Below, piece by piece: positions 1 to 11,803 of a stretch of DNA of 64,000 nucleotides. Both the position numbers and the translations under genes were made by a program. How positions within the stretch are numbered: position 1 is the stretch's first letter; each line of letters starts with the position of its first letter. The notes under the pieces were generated by a model. The model did no database searches. It was not told the origin of the DNA and was given only the letters and a program-made list of their open reading frames with translations. The DNA comes from Rhynchonema sp. JSB1_4 (Eukaryota > Nematoda > Chromadorea > Monhysterida > Xyalidae). Where the stretch lies: contig JASAMV010008603.1 of NCBI GenBank assembly GCA_030248065.1, positions 49,265 through 113,264 of the forward strand. The letters run 5' to 3'.

Positions 1-180
1 GAAACATGCATAAAAACATGCATTTTCACCACAAAAAGGGGGAAAATAATAAAAAAAGGTGTGAAATAATAAAAAAAGTGAACTTACTTTTCTAATTTTT
101 AAAAACCGAAAAAGTGGCGAACTTTTTTTTTAAAAAAAATTTTTTTTTACAAAAAAAATTTTTACTTTTTTTTTAACCCA
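1..180 (-). repeat. AT-rich dispersed repeat, inverted copy of 12.77-12.93 kb
   Basis: Long A and T runs interrupted by GTGGCGAACTT and ending in AACCCAACCC. The reverse complement of most of this stretch is found at about 12770-12930 (GGGTTAAAAAAG, then AAGTTCGCCACC, then a CATGTTT end). The copy may start outside the window. Similar A/T tracts with a CCAACCCTG edge recur near 13490, so this is a repeat family and not only a pair. Confidence 0.7.
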
Positions 181-1357
181 ACCCTGTGCGGCGCGTTTAC
201 CCCACCATACGCAACGTCCACGGCATTTCTTTGTTCACATGTCTAGTGACTTTAATTCACTATATTCGGAACCTTATGCCACTAAATTGTTCAAATTGTT
301 GTTAGCGCGCACAATTACCGTCGTACGATTTAAGCGCCTCTGCATGACTTTGGCAAATCTTGGTGCAAATAACGTGTTGTTGGCGCGTGATTACTTATTT
401 GGTACATGAGTGGATATTTCTCTGGCCATGATTAAAAAACTATGACATCCTTTCAATGTAATAAGGACAGAATTGTACGTGCCCACAAAGCACATCCGCA
501 CATAAGGTCAAAATTGTGATTCGTGTGAAAAAAATGGGAACTGCATACAGTAGTTGTCTATCATTTCTAACATATCCCCAGCTTGTTGCGTTTCTGTGCC
601 CATTAATTTTATTAGTCTCCATAATGAGCACATCAGAAACTTGAGCTTGTTGTGTTGCAAAGTCGGGAAAGTTCAGATTTTTAATTAAATCCCCATGCAG
701 TTGAACTATGTATATAGTTGGGTGGCAGTGGCACCACAGGCAGCGCAGCAAGGAAAAGTTACATGTGTAATAAAAATCATCTATTTTTCACAACACATAC
801 GTGAAACGGCGCTACCATACCGTGATAACGGATAAGTTTCTGATGATTTTATCCCCTGGGGCTTTGAGGATCTCTGAGCCGACAGTAACTTGTCTGAAAC
901 AACCAACCTCAAGCTGCATACTTGTGGTCAAACCACCAGCTTGCTTCCTGAGGATGGCTTACACTTGCCAGTCAATGAGAAAAGACCGTCTTCTTGTCAG
1001 CCAAGGTGGCAAGTTTAGTGGCCAGTTTCAGTCCTTCGCTAAAACCGGCCCAAATCCAATTATCGCAATGACATTATTGTCGCGATGTACTTACATACAT
1101 ATCTCTGTGTCTCCTTAACAGCAGTCGCGGTGTGTTGTCATTTGCATGCGCGCAAGCCCTCTTTTTGTGTGTGAGCTTTTATTGACACACAAGACGCCTG
1201 GTACGTCTCTCTTGGTCCCGGGTGTGAAAAACAAGTTAAAGGGCGACACTGTTGTCACTCCTTCGAATTATGGACCAAAAGATCTGTAACACCAACCGTT
1301 TCACTCTGGCGATTTTCTTTCAGAACCAATCAAACATTATCCGCAAGTTCTACTGCT
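181..1357. other. Non-coding stretch upstream of the first receptor gene
   Basis: No exon, RNA gene or transposon could be supported here. Open frames of about 100 codons occur on both strands but have no recognisable domain or splice logic. The stretch lies directly upstream of the receptor start at 1358, so it should contain that gene's promoter and 5' untranslated sequence. No specific site was identified. Confidence 0.4.
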
Positions 1358-4300
1358 ATGTTCAACGTTAGCGAGAATTTTACGTGCATCACAGTGCAGC
1401 GATACATGACAATACGGAACGATTATTCGGTGTACACAGGTGAATAATTGATTTCATTTCGCATACGTGCTCACACTGTGATCTTTCGAACCATCGAGCC
1501 GCAGTTATTGTTGCATAACTTTATGAGAACGCAAGCGTTTCCTTGATAACGGCGGCTGCGGTTAAAATAATCGCAGTTCTCCAAATGGAATAGATACGAC
1601 AAAAATTGGTAAAGTCGCAGGGTCACGAGGTGTAATCAACACCCAGGGCGTAATTTTGATTTTATCCCCCATTCTTCTCTTAGAAAATCATGTTAACCTC
1701 CACTTCAGGCACGCGCCTGATCTTCGGTCTTTTGTACACGTGCGTAATCACACTGTCGGTGATTAGCAATTCGTTGATCATCTATGTCATATCAACAACG
1801 CATAGTCTCAGATCGGTCGGTTTATTCATTTCAATATAAAGATTTTTTCGCATGATGCCAGTATATACCAGTAGCAAACCTTTATGTCGGAGCCCCATGG
1901 GCGTGGGCAGAATATTAACCTATATCGATATTTCTGAGCACAAAACCAACGATGTACTGTTTGATCCTTTGTTTTTTCTGGGTGTTTTCGAGAAAGAGAC
2001 CCCTGCGCATACGAAAATGATAAATCAGCCAAATTTCGGCTGATACTGATGTGGTTGACGCATTGTGTGTTAGCTCCAACGCCGACGACATCAAGTAAAG
2101 CAAACGCATTAATTATATTTCACTCAGGTTCGCAACCTGTTCGTGGCCGGTCTTGCGTTGAACGACATAATCGTCACGCTCACGAGCGGCATCGTGACGC
2201 CCCTGTCCATATTCCAGAACGAATGGAAGTTTGGCGCCGTACTTTGTCGGGCCATTGCGTTGATACAGGTTTGTGACATACTGTATCAGTAGAGTAGTGT
2301 GGCTGACTCTTGTGCGGTTTAATTACCCGTCGCTCTCCCTCTATTCCGCGACTTTTCAGGCCCGACCTTTTCAGTCCCCGTTTTGACCTGGCATAGGACT
2401 CATGTATGGGCTTAGGCTTAGACTCCAGCCGGGCCTGAACTTGTTTGTGCCCCGGGACTGAATCGTCGCACAATAGTGGCTCTGTCTCTCTCACTGGCTT
2501 GCACTTTTGTGCGCAGCAAGTGATGTTTTGCATACGAGCAATAAAATCTGCTCGTGGTGCTACCTGGAGGTCAATTGGCCACAGGTGTTCGCACCGACGA
2601 GGTCTGGCACCTGCTCGCTAGTCTGTGAAAACAGGCCGAAGCGGGCAAAACTCACTGCTGTCAGATATGTAAAGGCAAACTACGCCAACACGAGCCCGAT
2701 TTCGGAGATGGTTGTGCTTACAAAACATAAAGAAAGAGAAAATCATCATGCGCCCCGTTGTATTCTACAACGTGTAACATTTCTCGAATCAGCAGCCACG
2801 TGTGAATGTTTCACTGATCTGCCACCTCCGAAATCGGGCTCGTGTTGGCGTAGTGTTACTATACATCACTGTTGGGTTTGTGTAGCGGGCACGTAGCAAA
2901 CGGCGCCCCTTCTCAGGCTCAGACGTTTCGGCCTGATCCTTAAAAGCTTTTCAGGCGCGTCCGACTCAGGCCTTAGCACATCGTGTGACCCATTTGTGGG
3001 CTTAGGCTTAGGTTTTAGCCGGACCGCAGTCTGTGCGTAGCTGTCGGTCCGACGTGCGTTTGTCTACCACACAAAAAAGAAGTCCAGACTAGGGCTCGCG
3101 CTTGAAATTTTTTTGAAGGACGGGAAAAGTTGGGGAAATTTCCCGTTTTCCCCAAGGGTCCGGGAATTCTTGCGGGAAATGGTTTTTGGAATTTTGAAGG
3201 ACCTGAAATTGCGGAAAAAGGCCTATTTCCCGCGGGAAATTTCCCGCGTGAAATGCGGGAAAACGGGAAATTTCCCGCGGGAAACGGTGATATTTCCCGC
3301 AGATTTCCCGCGCAAAATAGGGATTTCCCTTAAATTTCCCGCTGAAAATAGAAATTTCCCGTAAATTTCCCGCGTAAAACACATATTTCCCGTAAATTTC
3401 CCGCCCTGATTTTTGGTTTGAGAAGTTACTAACGCAATAGCTGCCCGCTATAAACGTTCCTTTGATGTTTTAAAAAGTGGATGACAATTCCTATTGTCTG
3501 TTGATGTAAACTGGTAATGTAAAAGAAGGGCACTTAAAGGTGAAGTTGCCCCTTGGAGGATGAACAACAACTGTATAACAGTATTTACCAAGAATTCAGG
3601 CCTGTTCATGCTGAAACACGTTCAAGCGACAAGCGAGTATTCTAGTTACACACACGTGCCATTAAATCCGTGAAATTCTTGATCGATCGGTTCAGTGCGT
3701 GAGCCGCTAATTATAACTTGAAAAAATGCAGTCTAAATCAATTGCTCAGGGTCGTGATCTTCATGAACAGGTCTGACAAAGCCAAAAAATTCTATTTCCA
3801 ACCCATACTACAGAAGAAAAGCCAACAGAAGATGTTCGTTTCGATTTCCCGTTTCCCGGGAAATTTCACGGGAATTACTAACGGGAATTCCCGCGCGGGA
3901 AATGGTCGAAGGACGGGAAAAAGCGGGAAATGGCCGATTTCCCGCGGGAATTTTCAGGCACTATTTCCCGCGGGAAATGCCACCATCGAAAATATTTCCC
4001 GGGAAACGGGGACGGGAAATTTCCCGCAAATTTCCCTCCCTCCCGCGAAATTCCGCTGGAAAAAAATTTCCCGCGCGAGCCCTAGTCCAGACTAGATATA
4101 GCTGCCCCATTACTCTTACATGCATGAGCCTACCAAATGCATGAGCCCAGGAGACCGATAAAGCTGCTCTCTGACAAAAGCAAAAAGCAAAAAGTTGTGA
4201 AGCGCGCACAAGCAGCAAACATTAGCGTGTTCCAGAGACCTGTGTATTATACCTTTTGATTTTCGGGTTTGTGCAGTCTGGTTCTGGGCATAAGAAGTCA

Positions 4301-6681
4301 TGATGACTTTTTGCTTTTTTCAAGTTTTTGCTTTTTGCTTTTGCTCTCTGACAAAAGTAAAAAGCAAAAAGTGTGTAGTAAATGTTTTGCTTTTTGCCTT
4401 TGTCAGAGAGCGGCCTAACAAAGAGATATCACTGGAAAAGACCATGTTCCTATAATACCGTCATAATGTGGTCAAAACCTTAGCCGAGACCAAACAACAC
4501 CCTGTCTTTTCAAGGGCATGTCGTTCTTCATCTCCGCGTACACGCTGGCGCTAATAGCGGTCGACCGATATATCCTGATCGTCAAGGCACAAGTGGTCAC
4601 ACCAATCACCTTCAAACAGGCAGCTGGCCTGCTTGCTATGGTGTGGACGCTGGCCGGTTGGTTTCTGTGCGGTGTATACGTCAGTTGGGTGTAAGGCCGC
4701 TCTCTGACAAAAGCAAAAAGCAAAAAGTTTTTCAGCGCAGTCATCATCCACAGCGCACACGCCAAACAGCCTCTGAAACATTTTGTTTGAGCATCACTGT
4801 GGTTTTAGGCCCGTGGTTAAGGAGTTGCTGTTGTGCTGAACTTTTCGCTTCTCGCGTTTGTCAGAGAGCGGCCTAAAGGCCGGTGGAAAGCTCGGTGTGA
4901 GAAAGTTCAGTGTAAGCTCGGCGTAAGCTTGAAACATTGCACGCCATATACTGATTTGACCGCATTTGGGATGAGGAATGTACAGTAGGATTATTATAAT
5001 TCAGTCTCATTCTTTTTCTAACGGCGCTGCAGGGGAAGCGAAACAAGCAAAGATAAGGACCGGTGTGTACTTTCTTGGCATGGTCGGGTCGTGCTCGGCA
5101 GGGCGTGGTCTTGGGTGACATCGGTTGGGGCTTTCTTGCGGTTTCGTTGTTTCTGTGATTTCTACTAGCGTAAAATTACCCATCTAGCTCATACGGAAGC
5201 AATTATAGGCTGGTCAAAATCGCAGCAGCAAGCTATTGCCCCAACCATTTTCACCCCCGGCCCACAACCGACTTTGCCCACCCTGTCCACCATGCCAGAA
5301 AGATGCGTACTGGCCCTGACATACTGCATGTATTTAATGTCAAACCATGAGATGTCTTTCAGCGACATCCGCAGCTCTGCCTGTATCCCGTATGCGTTTC
5401 AGAAGCCTGAGACCACTATGCGGTAAGCCTTCACAGTTTGTAAACGGTGTTGACTTGCTATGCTACAATTCTCGTACCGTAACCCAATCAAACACACAGG
5501 TCGATTCTGTTACGAGGACTGGCAGTCCTTGTTGACCCTGCGGCTCGTCTACGGCTACGCGAGCATCGTTGGTACGCTGGTGGTACCGTTTGGTGTGACC
5601 ACATTTTGCTATGCCATGGCCGGAATAACGATCAGAAAGGTTGGCTGGTGGCTGTCCGTGATCAAAAGAGCCTTCGCGCCAGTATCCCGTCGTTAGTTGC
5701 GATTTGTTAACAAATGCTCTCTGTAGACGATCAAATTTCGTCGGAAACGATTGGGTCCCGCGCCGGCGCCATCCGTGGTCACGGAGGACTGTTTGAGTCG
5801 CAGTCAACCGAGCTATGGCTCGTTGGTGATTGCAGCCAATGGACACCAGTCCGATTGCACACTCAAATCGACAGTGGAGGTGATGATTGGCTGACTGAAT
5901 GTTTGAGTGATTGTTTGGCTTACTGTATTTATTCATACATTTTTTTTATTTATTCATTTTTTTATTTATTTATGTGTTGCAGATTCAACGCGCCAACAAC
6001 GAGGCCGAGCTTCGTCGGATGGCCAACACGAACAAACTGCTCGTGGCGGTTGTCGTGGCGTTCGTGCTCTGCTGGACACCAACATATCTGGTCGGATTTT
6101 TGAATGCGTGTGAACTGATTTTTGTTCCCTTCATTCACTTCATTTTTGGGCCATTTCAGTTCAACTTCCTCAAAGACATCAATCTGTTCAACATACCGCA
6201 CGAATACGAAAGTGTGCTGCAATTGAGTTTGCATTTCATCGCAATGCTGACGGTTGGTATTAAACTCTTTTTTTCAGCAGGTCTGGGTTGTGAACATTTC
6301 CGGCACATTAGGATCTGCGAGCTCAACATCATTTATATCAGGAAAACGTTTTCGCTAAAACTGGACCAGTAACAGAATTTGATGTCACCATGACGGTTGA
6401 AATTAACGCAGAGCATCCAAAAAGGCGTTCGTGTCATTCTTGTTCAGGTGGTGAGTAACCCGATCCTCTACGGCGGCTTCAATCGTAACGTGCGTGAAGC
6501 GATCGTGGCTCTGGTCAGAAAGCGCTTGAACACTTGTCCGATGCGCGAGAATATCGGCGAAGTTGGTTGCCTGCATTTGAAGGACCAAAATGATAGAAAT
6601 CCGATCGGTGGCCGAAATCTGGGCACAATTGCGAACACGGAAGTCGTTGATCAGCATCTCTTAACCGACACGAAACTTTGA
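1358..6681 (+). CDS. Class A GPCR, neuropeptide-receptor-like (NPY/NPF type), eight coding exons
   Basis: Plasma-membrane peptide receptor by family resemblance; the ligand is not known. In-phase exons: 1358-1439, 1709-1815, 2128-2268, 4515-4671, 5363-5422, 5500-5639, 5983-6252, 6448-6681, giving 396 codons plus a stop. The N terminus is short with N-glycosylation sequons (NVS, NFT). TM1 has LSVISNSLIIYVI, TM2 LALNDII, and TM3 ends in DRYILIVKA, a DRY-type motif. TM4 carries the conserved Trp. Extracellular loop 2 has CYEDW, pairing with Cys of exon 3. TM6 has FVLCWTPTYL (CWxP) and TM7 SNPILYGGF (NPxxY). The ATG at 1358 was chosen because its exon splices in phase to TM1. A possible 50-nt intron at 6110-6159 was rejected because removal breaks the frame. 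Intron 3 (2.2 kb) contains two transposons. Exon 5 is the least certain. Confidence 0.85.
3090..4084. mobile_element. Non-autonomous hAT-like element packed with TTTCCCGCG motifs
   Basis: Terminal inverted repeats TAGGGCTCGCGC/GCGCGAGCCCTA are flanked by an exact 8-bp duplication GTCCAGAC at 3082-3089 and 4085-4092, as expected for hAT transposition. The 995-bp element has no transposase. Two subterminal blocks (about 3125-3405 and 3840-4080) consist of dozens of AAATTTCCCGCG-type units in both orientations, separated by a less repetitive middle. It sits inside intron 3 of the receptor gene. The open frames through it are artefacts of the repeated unit. Confidence 0.88.
4162..4415. mobile_element. 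PIF/Harbinger-like MITE, copy 1
   Basis: Ends are AGCTGCTCTCTGACAAAAGC on the left and TTTGTCAGAGAGCGGCC on the right, flanked by TAA at 4159-4161 and 4416-4418. A 3-bp TWA duplication is typical of PIF/Harbinger. The interior holds alternating CAAAAAGC/GCTTTTTG runs and a further internal terminus-like unit near 4340, so this may be a nested or compound copy. It lies in receptor intron 3. Confidence 0.7.
4695..4873. mobile_element. PIF/Harbinger-like MITE, copy 2
   Basis: A 179-bp element with termini GGCCGCTCTCTGACAAA and the matching inverted end, flanked by TAA at 4692-4694 and 4874-4876. It belongs to the same family as 4162-4415. It lies only about 20 bp downstream of the exon 4 splice donor of the receptor gene (GTGTAT at 4672). 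Confidence 0.8.
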
Positions 6682-7776
6682 TGTAAATGTCTAGTGAGCA
6701 ACACGTATCCATCTCTTAGGTACGGTTGTTGCTTCCTCCATTTTGACTCCATATGGCTGTGATGATCTCTCAAGTTTGATCCCTACATCGACGGTCGTGC
6801 TGTCTATTTGCTTAGGGTTGTCATCGAGTTTGCCACCAGAATATTTATTTAGGATTGTTTCATGTCTGGCATTAGCAGGCGTGCTGCGCTTGTTGAACCT
6901 GAGAATTTGTTTTTTAGATTTACGAAATCTTTTATGATAAGTTTCGGACTTTATTTGCGCATTGTGACATTCTCTCATACTTTTCACCATCAGCTCACAG
7001 AGTCGACAGAATACTATTTTCCCGTGTTCATGTTTCGTGCTTTTTATGTTCAGATATGGGACCTCAAAGCAATGGCACGTGAACCACAAATGAATCCGTC
7101 ACACTAGCTTATAACCTTGCGCCGCCTCAACTTGTAATTCTCACAAAATATAGCCTCCGTAACGTTATGTGCGTCCGCGCAGATACGTATTCATGTAGCT
7201 AAATTTACAGACAACGTGAAACGTCGACGACCGACTGCCGGATTTTTATCGAGCATAAAAACAGGACACGACATAGTTCCAAGGGAGAATCTCTTAAAAA
7301 GAACAGATGATGAAATATAATAATAAATGGATTCAAACAAATGAATGATATGGCAGGCATAGGATAGGTGCCAGTTCAGCTCAGTTTATTGGTGTTTACC
7401 TGGACATGTGCAATAACGTAACAATGTGTCAAGACACCAAAGGTGCAATGCGCCAGTTGGGAATACAAAAAGAACTTAAAAGAAAGCATAAACAGTATGC
7501 GAATGGCAATTTGAATGTTGAACGTTTGTACAGTGAAAAAATAGTGTGTCAGACACAGTGTTGGTGCAGACGATTTAAATATATACAACGGACACAATTT
7601 TTGTCGCGTGATTTGATAGACGAGAAAACGCATGGTCGAATGTTGCATCCAACGATACCGCCTTTTTGAAGGATTTTATTGATGGTTTGTTTATTTGTTT
7701 ATTAGAGATTGAGGCAGCATGTTGTGTGCAGCAATCGACATAAAATCTGGACGTGCTTGGCGCCCAGCAGTCTCAG
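6682..7776. other. Intergenic stretch between divergent features, nothing identified
   Basis: After the receptor stop at 6681 no exon with recognisable protein content was found on either strand. It presumably holds the 3' untranslated region of the plus-strand receptor. AT-rich sequence at about 7300-7350 contains ATAATAAATG but no convincing polyadenylation signal was singled out. Confidence 0.35.
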
Positions 7777-7957
7777 GGCGAACTAAGGTTAAATCCGAAA
7801 TTCGGAAACCGGAAATAATTTGCATGCAAAAATACAAAACATTTCCGGACACCGGAAATATTTCCGGAAAACGCAGAAATTTACATGCAAAAATAATGCG
7901 TTTTCCGGAAATATTTCCGGATTCCGGTTTCCAGATTCAACCTAAGTCCGCCCTAAC
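7777..7957. mobile_element. Short inverted-repeat element built from CCGGAAATATTTCCGG units
   Basis: The edges read AGGGCGAACTAAGGTT and AACCTAAGTCCGCCCT, imperfect inverted repeats of each other. The interior repeats ATTTCCGG and its complement, plus GCATGCAAAAAT twice. No clean target-site duplication was found. The size and structure suggest a MITE. Confidence 0.55.
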
Positions 7958-8388
7958 ACAGTTATGATTAGTCCTAGGACTAACTCGCACACCGGTATCC
8001 GATCACAGATTCACAGTTCCACTGACATAATGACGCAGGCTATGAGAATACAAATACATAAACACATGGGCAACAGTCGAATGGCAAATACCAGCTGATA
8101 CAACGGCGTCCAATCAAGCAATGATAACAAATTGTGAATGAGACATCACGATTCCAAATGTTAGTAATACAACGCACAGCAAATTTTTGCACTCTCTTCA
8201 GTTTGACACGATCTTGTGCCTTATTCGGATGATAAATTTTCGCAGCACACAATAATATACAGTAGGAATAACAGGGGCTCCAATACATTGGGCGGATTGA
8301 CAGAAATGCGATTTATTATTTCGCAGAAAACGCGAAAAGTGGAACGACAACAACACACGATGACGAACAGAGCCTCCCAGGCCGGGAG

Positions 8389-9433
8389 TTATGACGTGGC
8401 AAACGGTGCAAGTTTTTTCACGCAGTCCTTGAAATCAGTATGGTTGCCAGCGTATATGAAAATGTTGACGCTGGACATCACCACTTCACCGAAACCGGCA
8501 AATAGCATGGATTCGTTGTGATATTCCGGCCATAACGAATCAACGATCATAATTATGACCATCGGTGTCGCAAGGAGTACCGACGCGCACAATAGTGTCT
8601 TCATGACGACAAGATTCAGCTCGCGATGACGTCTTTTCGCCACCAAACTCGCAGCGGTGTCCCTGTTGCTGTTTCTTTGCGATGTGTTACTGTAGAACTT
8701 TCTGTGATAGACGTAGACCATCAAACCGGATCCGACGAACAGCACCACACACGAAAACAATCTGTAAGAAGATTCAGCGTCTTCAAAGATGTATATGACT
8801 CACTTTATGGTCCTCTCAAGATTGAACTCACTTCTGGCCAATTAGATACATTGCGTACAGTGGACTGATGAAACTTGGTATCTTGGCGCACCCATTCGAT
8901 GTTTCGAACGGGTCGGGCATTTGCGCCAACGGCGCAATCACGCTGTCCAACAGGCTCCACGCGATCAGAAGTGCAGCAACGATCAACTGTCGCTTTCTGT
9001 GATTATAGGTGACTCGGTACTGAACCGGCCGAACAACAGCCAGTAGTCGGTCGAACGGTATGACGGTCATCGTGCGAAGGCTCAGCGCGCCCCCGAAAGT
9101 ATGTCCAGCTATTAGGAGGCCACACCAAGATCTGCTTGGCGGCTGAGTGACGCCTGTATTGAACAGGACATTGACGATGAAATAGACCAAACCGATCGAC
9201 AATCGAAATAGATCGAATGCCGCCAGCACCCACATACAGGTGAGCTGTTTCTGTTGGCGCATCACTTTGTATTTAGCGAAAATCAGCAAAATAGTGCCGT
9301 TCGCCACGCAGCCCAACATTGCGATCAGCAAACCGAAGCCCCTGGCGGTCAATTTGATCAAGAGTGGGATTGACAATATCGAATTTTTTGATATCGTTGT
9401 TCGATTGAAGTCAATTGTTTGATTGAACTCCAT
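8389..9433 (-). CDS. Orphan class A GPCR, Srsx-like, tandem paralogue A
   Basis: Two exons, complement of 9433-8832 and 8761-8389, join in phase (GTGAGT donor, TTACAG acceptor) to 324 codons plus a stop. The start at 9433 was preferred over an upstream in-frame ATG at 9523 because the neighbouring paralogue has its first Met at exactly the aligned position. Features: two N-glycosylation sites (NQT, NRT) before TM1; TM1 GCVANGTILLIFA with the GN motif; end of TM3 FDRLLAVVRP in place of DRY; Cys in loop 2; basic AKRRHRELN before TM6; TM7 SSVNIFIYAGN, with no NPxxY. TM6 lacks the CWxP motif. The overall plan resembles nematode Srsx-type chemoreceptors, but the family is inferred. Ligand unknown. 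Confidence 0.85.
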
Positions 9434-10766
9434 GCTGTGATCACGGTAATTCCGAAGGGAACCGAAATGTGAAGCTAAAGCGAATGATATGATGATAAGG
9501 ATACTAATAATAAGAAGAGGCAAGTGATCGCTTCATTTCGCCGTATTGCTTCAGGCTAATTTGTTCTGGGCTCGCGCAATCCCGAGTTGCTTCGTTTGCA
9601 GCGCCAAAAACAATACACATTTTGTACTGCACGGCGAGAAACGGAGAAACTGACCTGTTGCCATGGACCTGACATTAATTGACCGCCGAACAGTGATAAG
9701 AAGCAGAATCAAACTGCACCACCCAGCAAAAGCAAATTCCCCATCGCAATTCAGGTATAGGTGCTGGACGTGGGTTGCGATTCTCTTTGCAGTGCTGCAC
9801 CTGTCACAAGCCAGTATGACCTTTTGAAAAAAACTGAGATATATCTGAGGCACATGGAACCTGGCGCGACCCGCGAACCCGTTGTATTGCTTTGGAACTG
9901 CCGGTGTTTTCCACAATACAGTCTATGGGGCTCTATTCGGCGAAAGATGGAAAATAGACCTTTTTGTTTCTAATATTTTAGCCAATTAGAGCCCCCGGGG
10001 GCTCAATTCGGGAACGTTCTTGTTATTTTTTCTCTTTTTGCATTGTTTTCTGGCTTTTTGAAGTTAACATCGGTGCGCTTGTTTTTAAAATAGGTGGTGT
10101 GAGAGGGCTCGAATAGGCGCAAGACATCTCTATACTCGTCAATACGCAATGGATCAGTTTCCATTGGTCCTGGTTTAGACATTTAATATTTTTAGTGGCA
10201 CGAATTTAAGCACGTTGCCCGTCACCTTTATCAACAAGCTCACAACCAGGAGGTTAACGTTCGTACTTGCTGCAGTAATACACCCACTGAGTTACCATCC
10301 AGTGCGGTCAGTCGATTACTTTTGCTTCATTTATAATCTGCTGATTGCTAAGTTGGAAATAATATTGCGGCGTACGGCTGTTTCGAAAAGGACTGACAAT
10401 CTTTTGGTTTTCTGCACAAAGTATCCGTTTGAGAACTGCCGAAACTTCGCATTTCTACCACCAACACTAGAGATACGGAAAATACAAACAGGTTGTGAAT
10501 ATCACAAAACACAGAGGATATTGAACGAGACGAGAGCAAGAAGAAAACAGACATTTTACGATAGGTTCACTAAACGTAATAATAATATTTGACACTTTAA
10601 GAAAACAGAATTTTCCTCAAAGCTGGCAAAGAATAGAGAGAACGAATGAGGCACATGAAACCAAAAGCTTCATTCATGAAAATTCAAGTCATAATACGAG
10701 CTTGCGCCACATTAGATCCACAGCACATAAAGAGACGCCGACGTGCTTCCACAAACTTCGAGAAAA
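9434..10766. other. Spacer between tandem receptors, no gene seen
   Basis: This separates the start of one paralogue from the stop of the next and should contain the promoter of the 8389-9433 gene. A palindromic GCCCCCGGGGGC lies near 9990, with related GGGGCTCTATTCGG sequence near 9925, perhaps the remains of a short repeat. A 125-codon frame at 10215-10592 has no recognisable domain and is not called. Confidence 0.35.
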
Positions 10767-11803
10767 CTATTGCAAGCGAAGCAGTTTTTTCACACAGGCC
10801 TTAAAATCTGTATGATTACCAACATAGATGAAAATATTGATACTGGAGTTCAATAACGTGCAAAACCCGGCAAACAGTAAGGATGCGTTGTAATATTCTG
10901 ACAACAAGCTGCCAGTTACGAAAACTGTAAGATTCGGAATTACGAAAAGTAACAACGCACACAGCACCGTCTTCGTGACGACAAGATTTAACTCGCGATG
11001 GCGTCTCTTGGCCTCCAATTGTGCGGCCGTTTCATTGCCGTTTCCTTGCGGCGCACCATTATTGTAGAGTTTCTTGTTGTGAACGTACGCCATCGTAGTG
11101 GACCCCAGAAACAGCATCAGAGATGGAAGCAACCTGAGAAACACAGAAGTGTGTACGACGTTGCTATTATTATCGCAACACGTAATGCAGCACAGACGAA
11201 CCTTTGACTGATGATGTACAAAGTGTACCATCGCTTGACCAAACCACTGACCTTCGCGCACCCGTTCGACTTTTCCCACGGATGTGAAATGTGAGCGACC
11301 TGAACAACGACACTGTCCAGCAGACTCAACACAAACAGCGCACCCGCAACAATCAGATGCCGTTTTCGGTGATCGTAAACGTTGCGGTACTGAATCGGTC
11401 GCAGGACAGCCAACAGTCGGTCGAACGGTATCAAGGCCAACAAGCGAAGGCTCAGCGACGCGCCAAAAGTGAGCCCAGCCATTAGGAAGCCGCAGGAAAT
11501 CCTACTGAGTGGCTGAATGACGCCTATGCTCACCAGGACGTTCACGCAGAAATACACCACCCCGGTCGCGAGTCGCAACAAATCAAATACGGCCAAAATC
11601 CACATACAGGTGAGCTGTTTCTGTTGGCGCATCACCTTGTATTTGGCGAAAATCAGCAAAATAGTGATGTTCGCAAGGCAGCCCAGCACTGCGGTTATCA
11701 AACCGATGCCTCTGGCGGTCAATTTGATCAACAGTGGGATGGACAATGTCCATTCTTTCGGTGTAGTGGTTTGATTGAACTCCATTGTCTCGTTAAGCTC
11801 CAT
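10767..11803 (-). CDS. Orphan class A GPCR, Srsx-like, tandem paralogue B
   Basis: Two exons, complement of 11803-11202 and 11133-10767, give 322 codons plus a stop. The intron interrupts the same codon position as in paralogue A, and exon 1 has the same length (602 nt). The proteins match closely through TM1 (IPLLIKLTARG, then LLIFAKYKVMRQQKQLTCMW), the TM3 end (PFDRLLAVLRP), the loop before TM6 (KRRHRELNLVV) and the C terminus (NHTDFKACVKKL). The start at 11803 aligns with paralogue A; an upstream ATG at 11938 would add 45 residues with no match. N-terminal sequons NET and NQT are present. TM7 is SSINIFIYVGN. This is a recent tandem duplicate on the same strand; ligand unknown. Confidence 0.86.

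Noticed and set aside
3090..4084. Tandem satellite array or CRISPR-like repeats of TTTCCCGCG
   Set aside because: Units are in both orientations, irregularly spaced and bounded by terminal inverted repeats with an 8-bp duplication, so it is a transposon.
6110..6159. A 50-nt GT-AG intron inside the receptor exon 5983-6252
   Set aside because: Removing it shifts the frame before TM7, whereas reading through keeps TM6, loop 3 and TM7 in one frame.
9434..9523. Upstream in-frame start (Met at 9523) for receptor paralogue A
   Set aside because: The paralogue aligns from the Met at 9433 without gaps, and the extra residues have no counterpart there.
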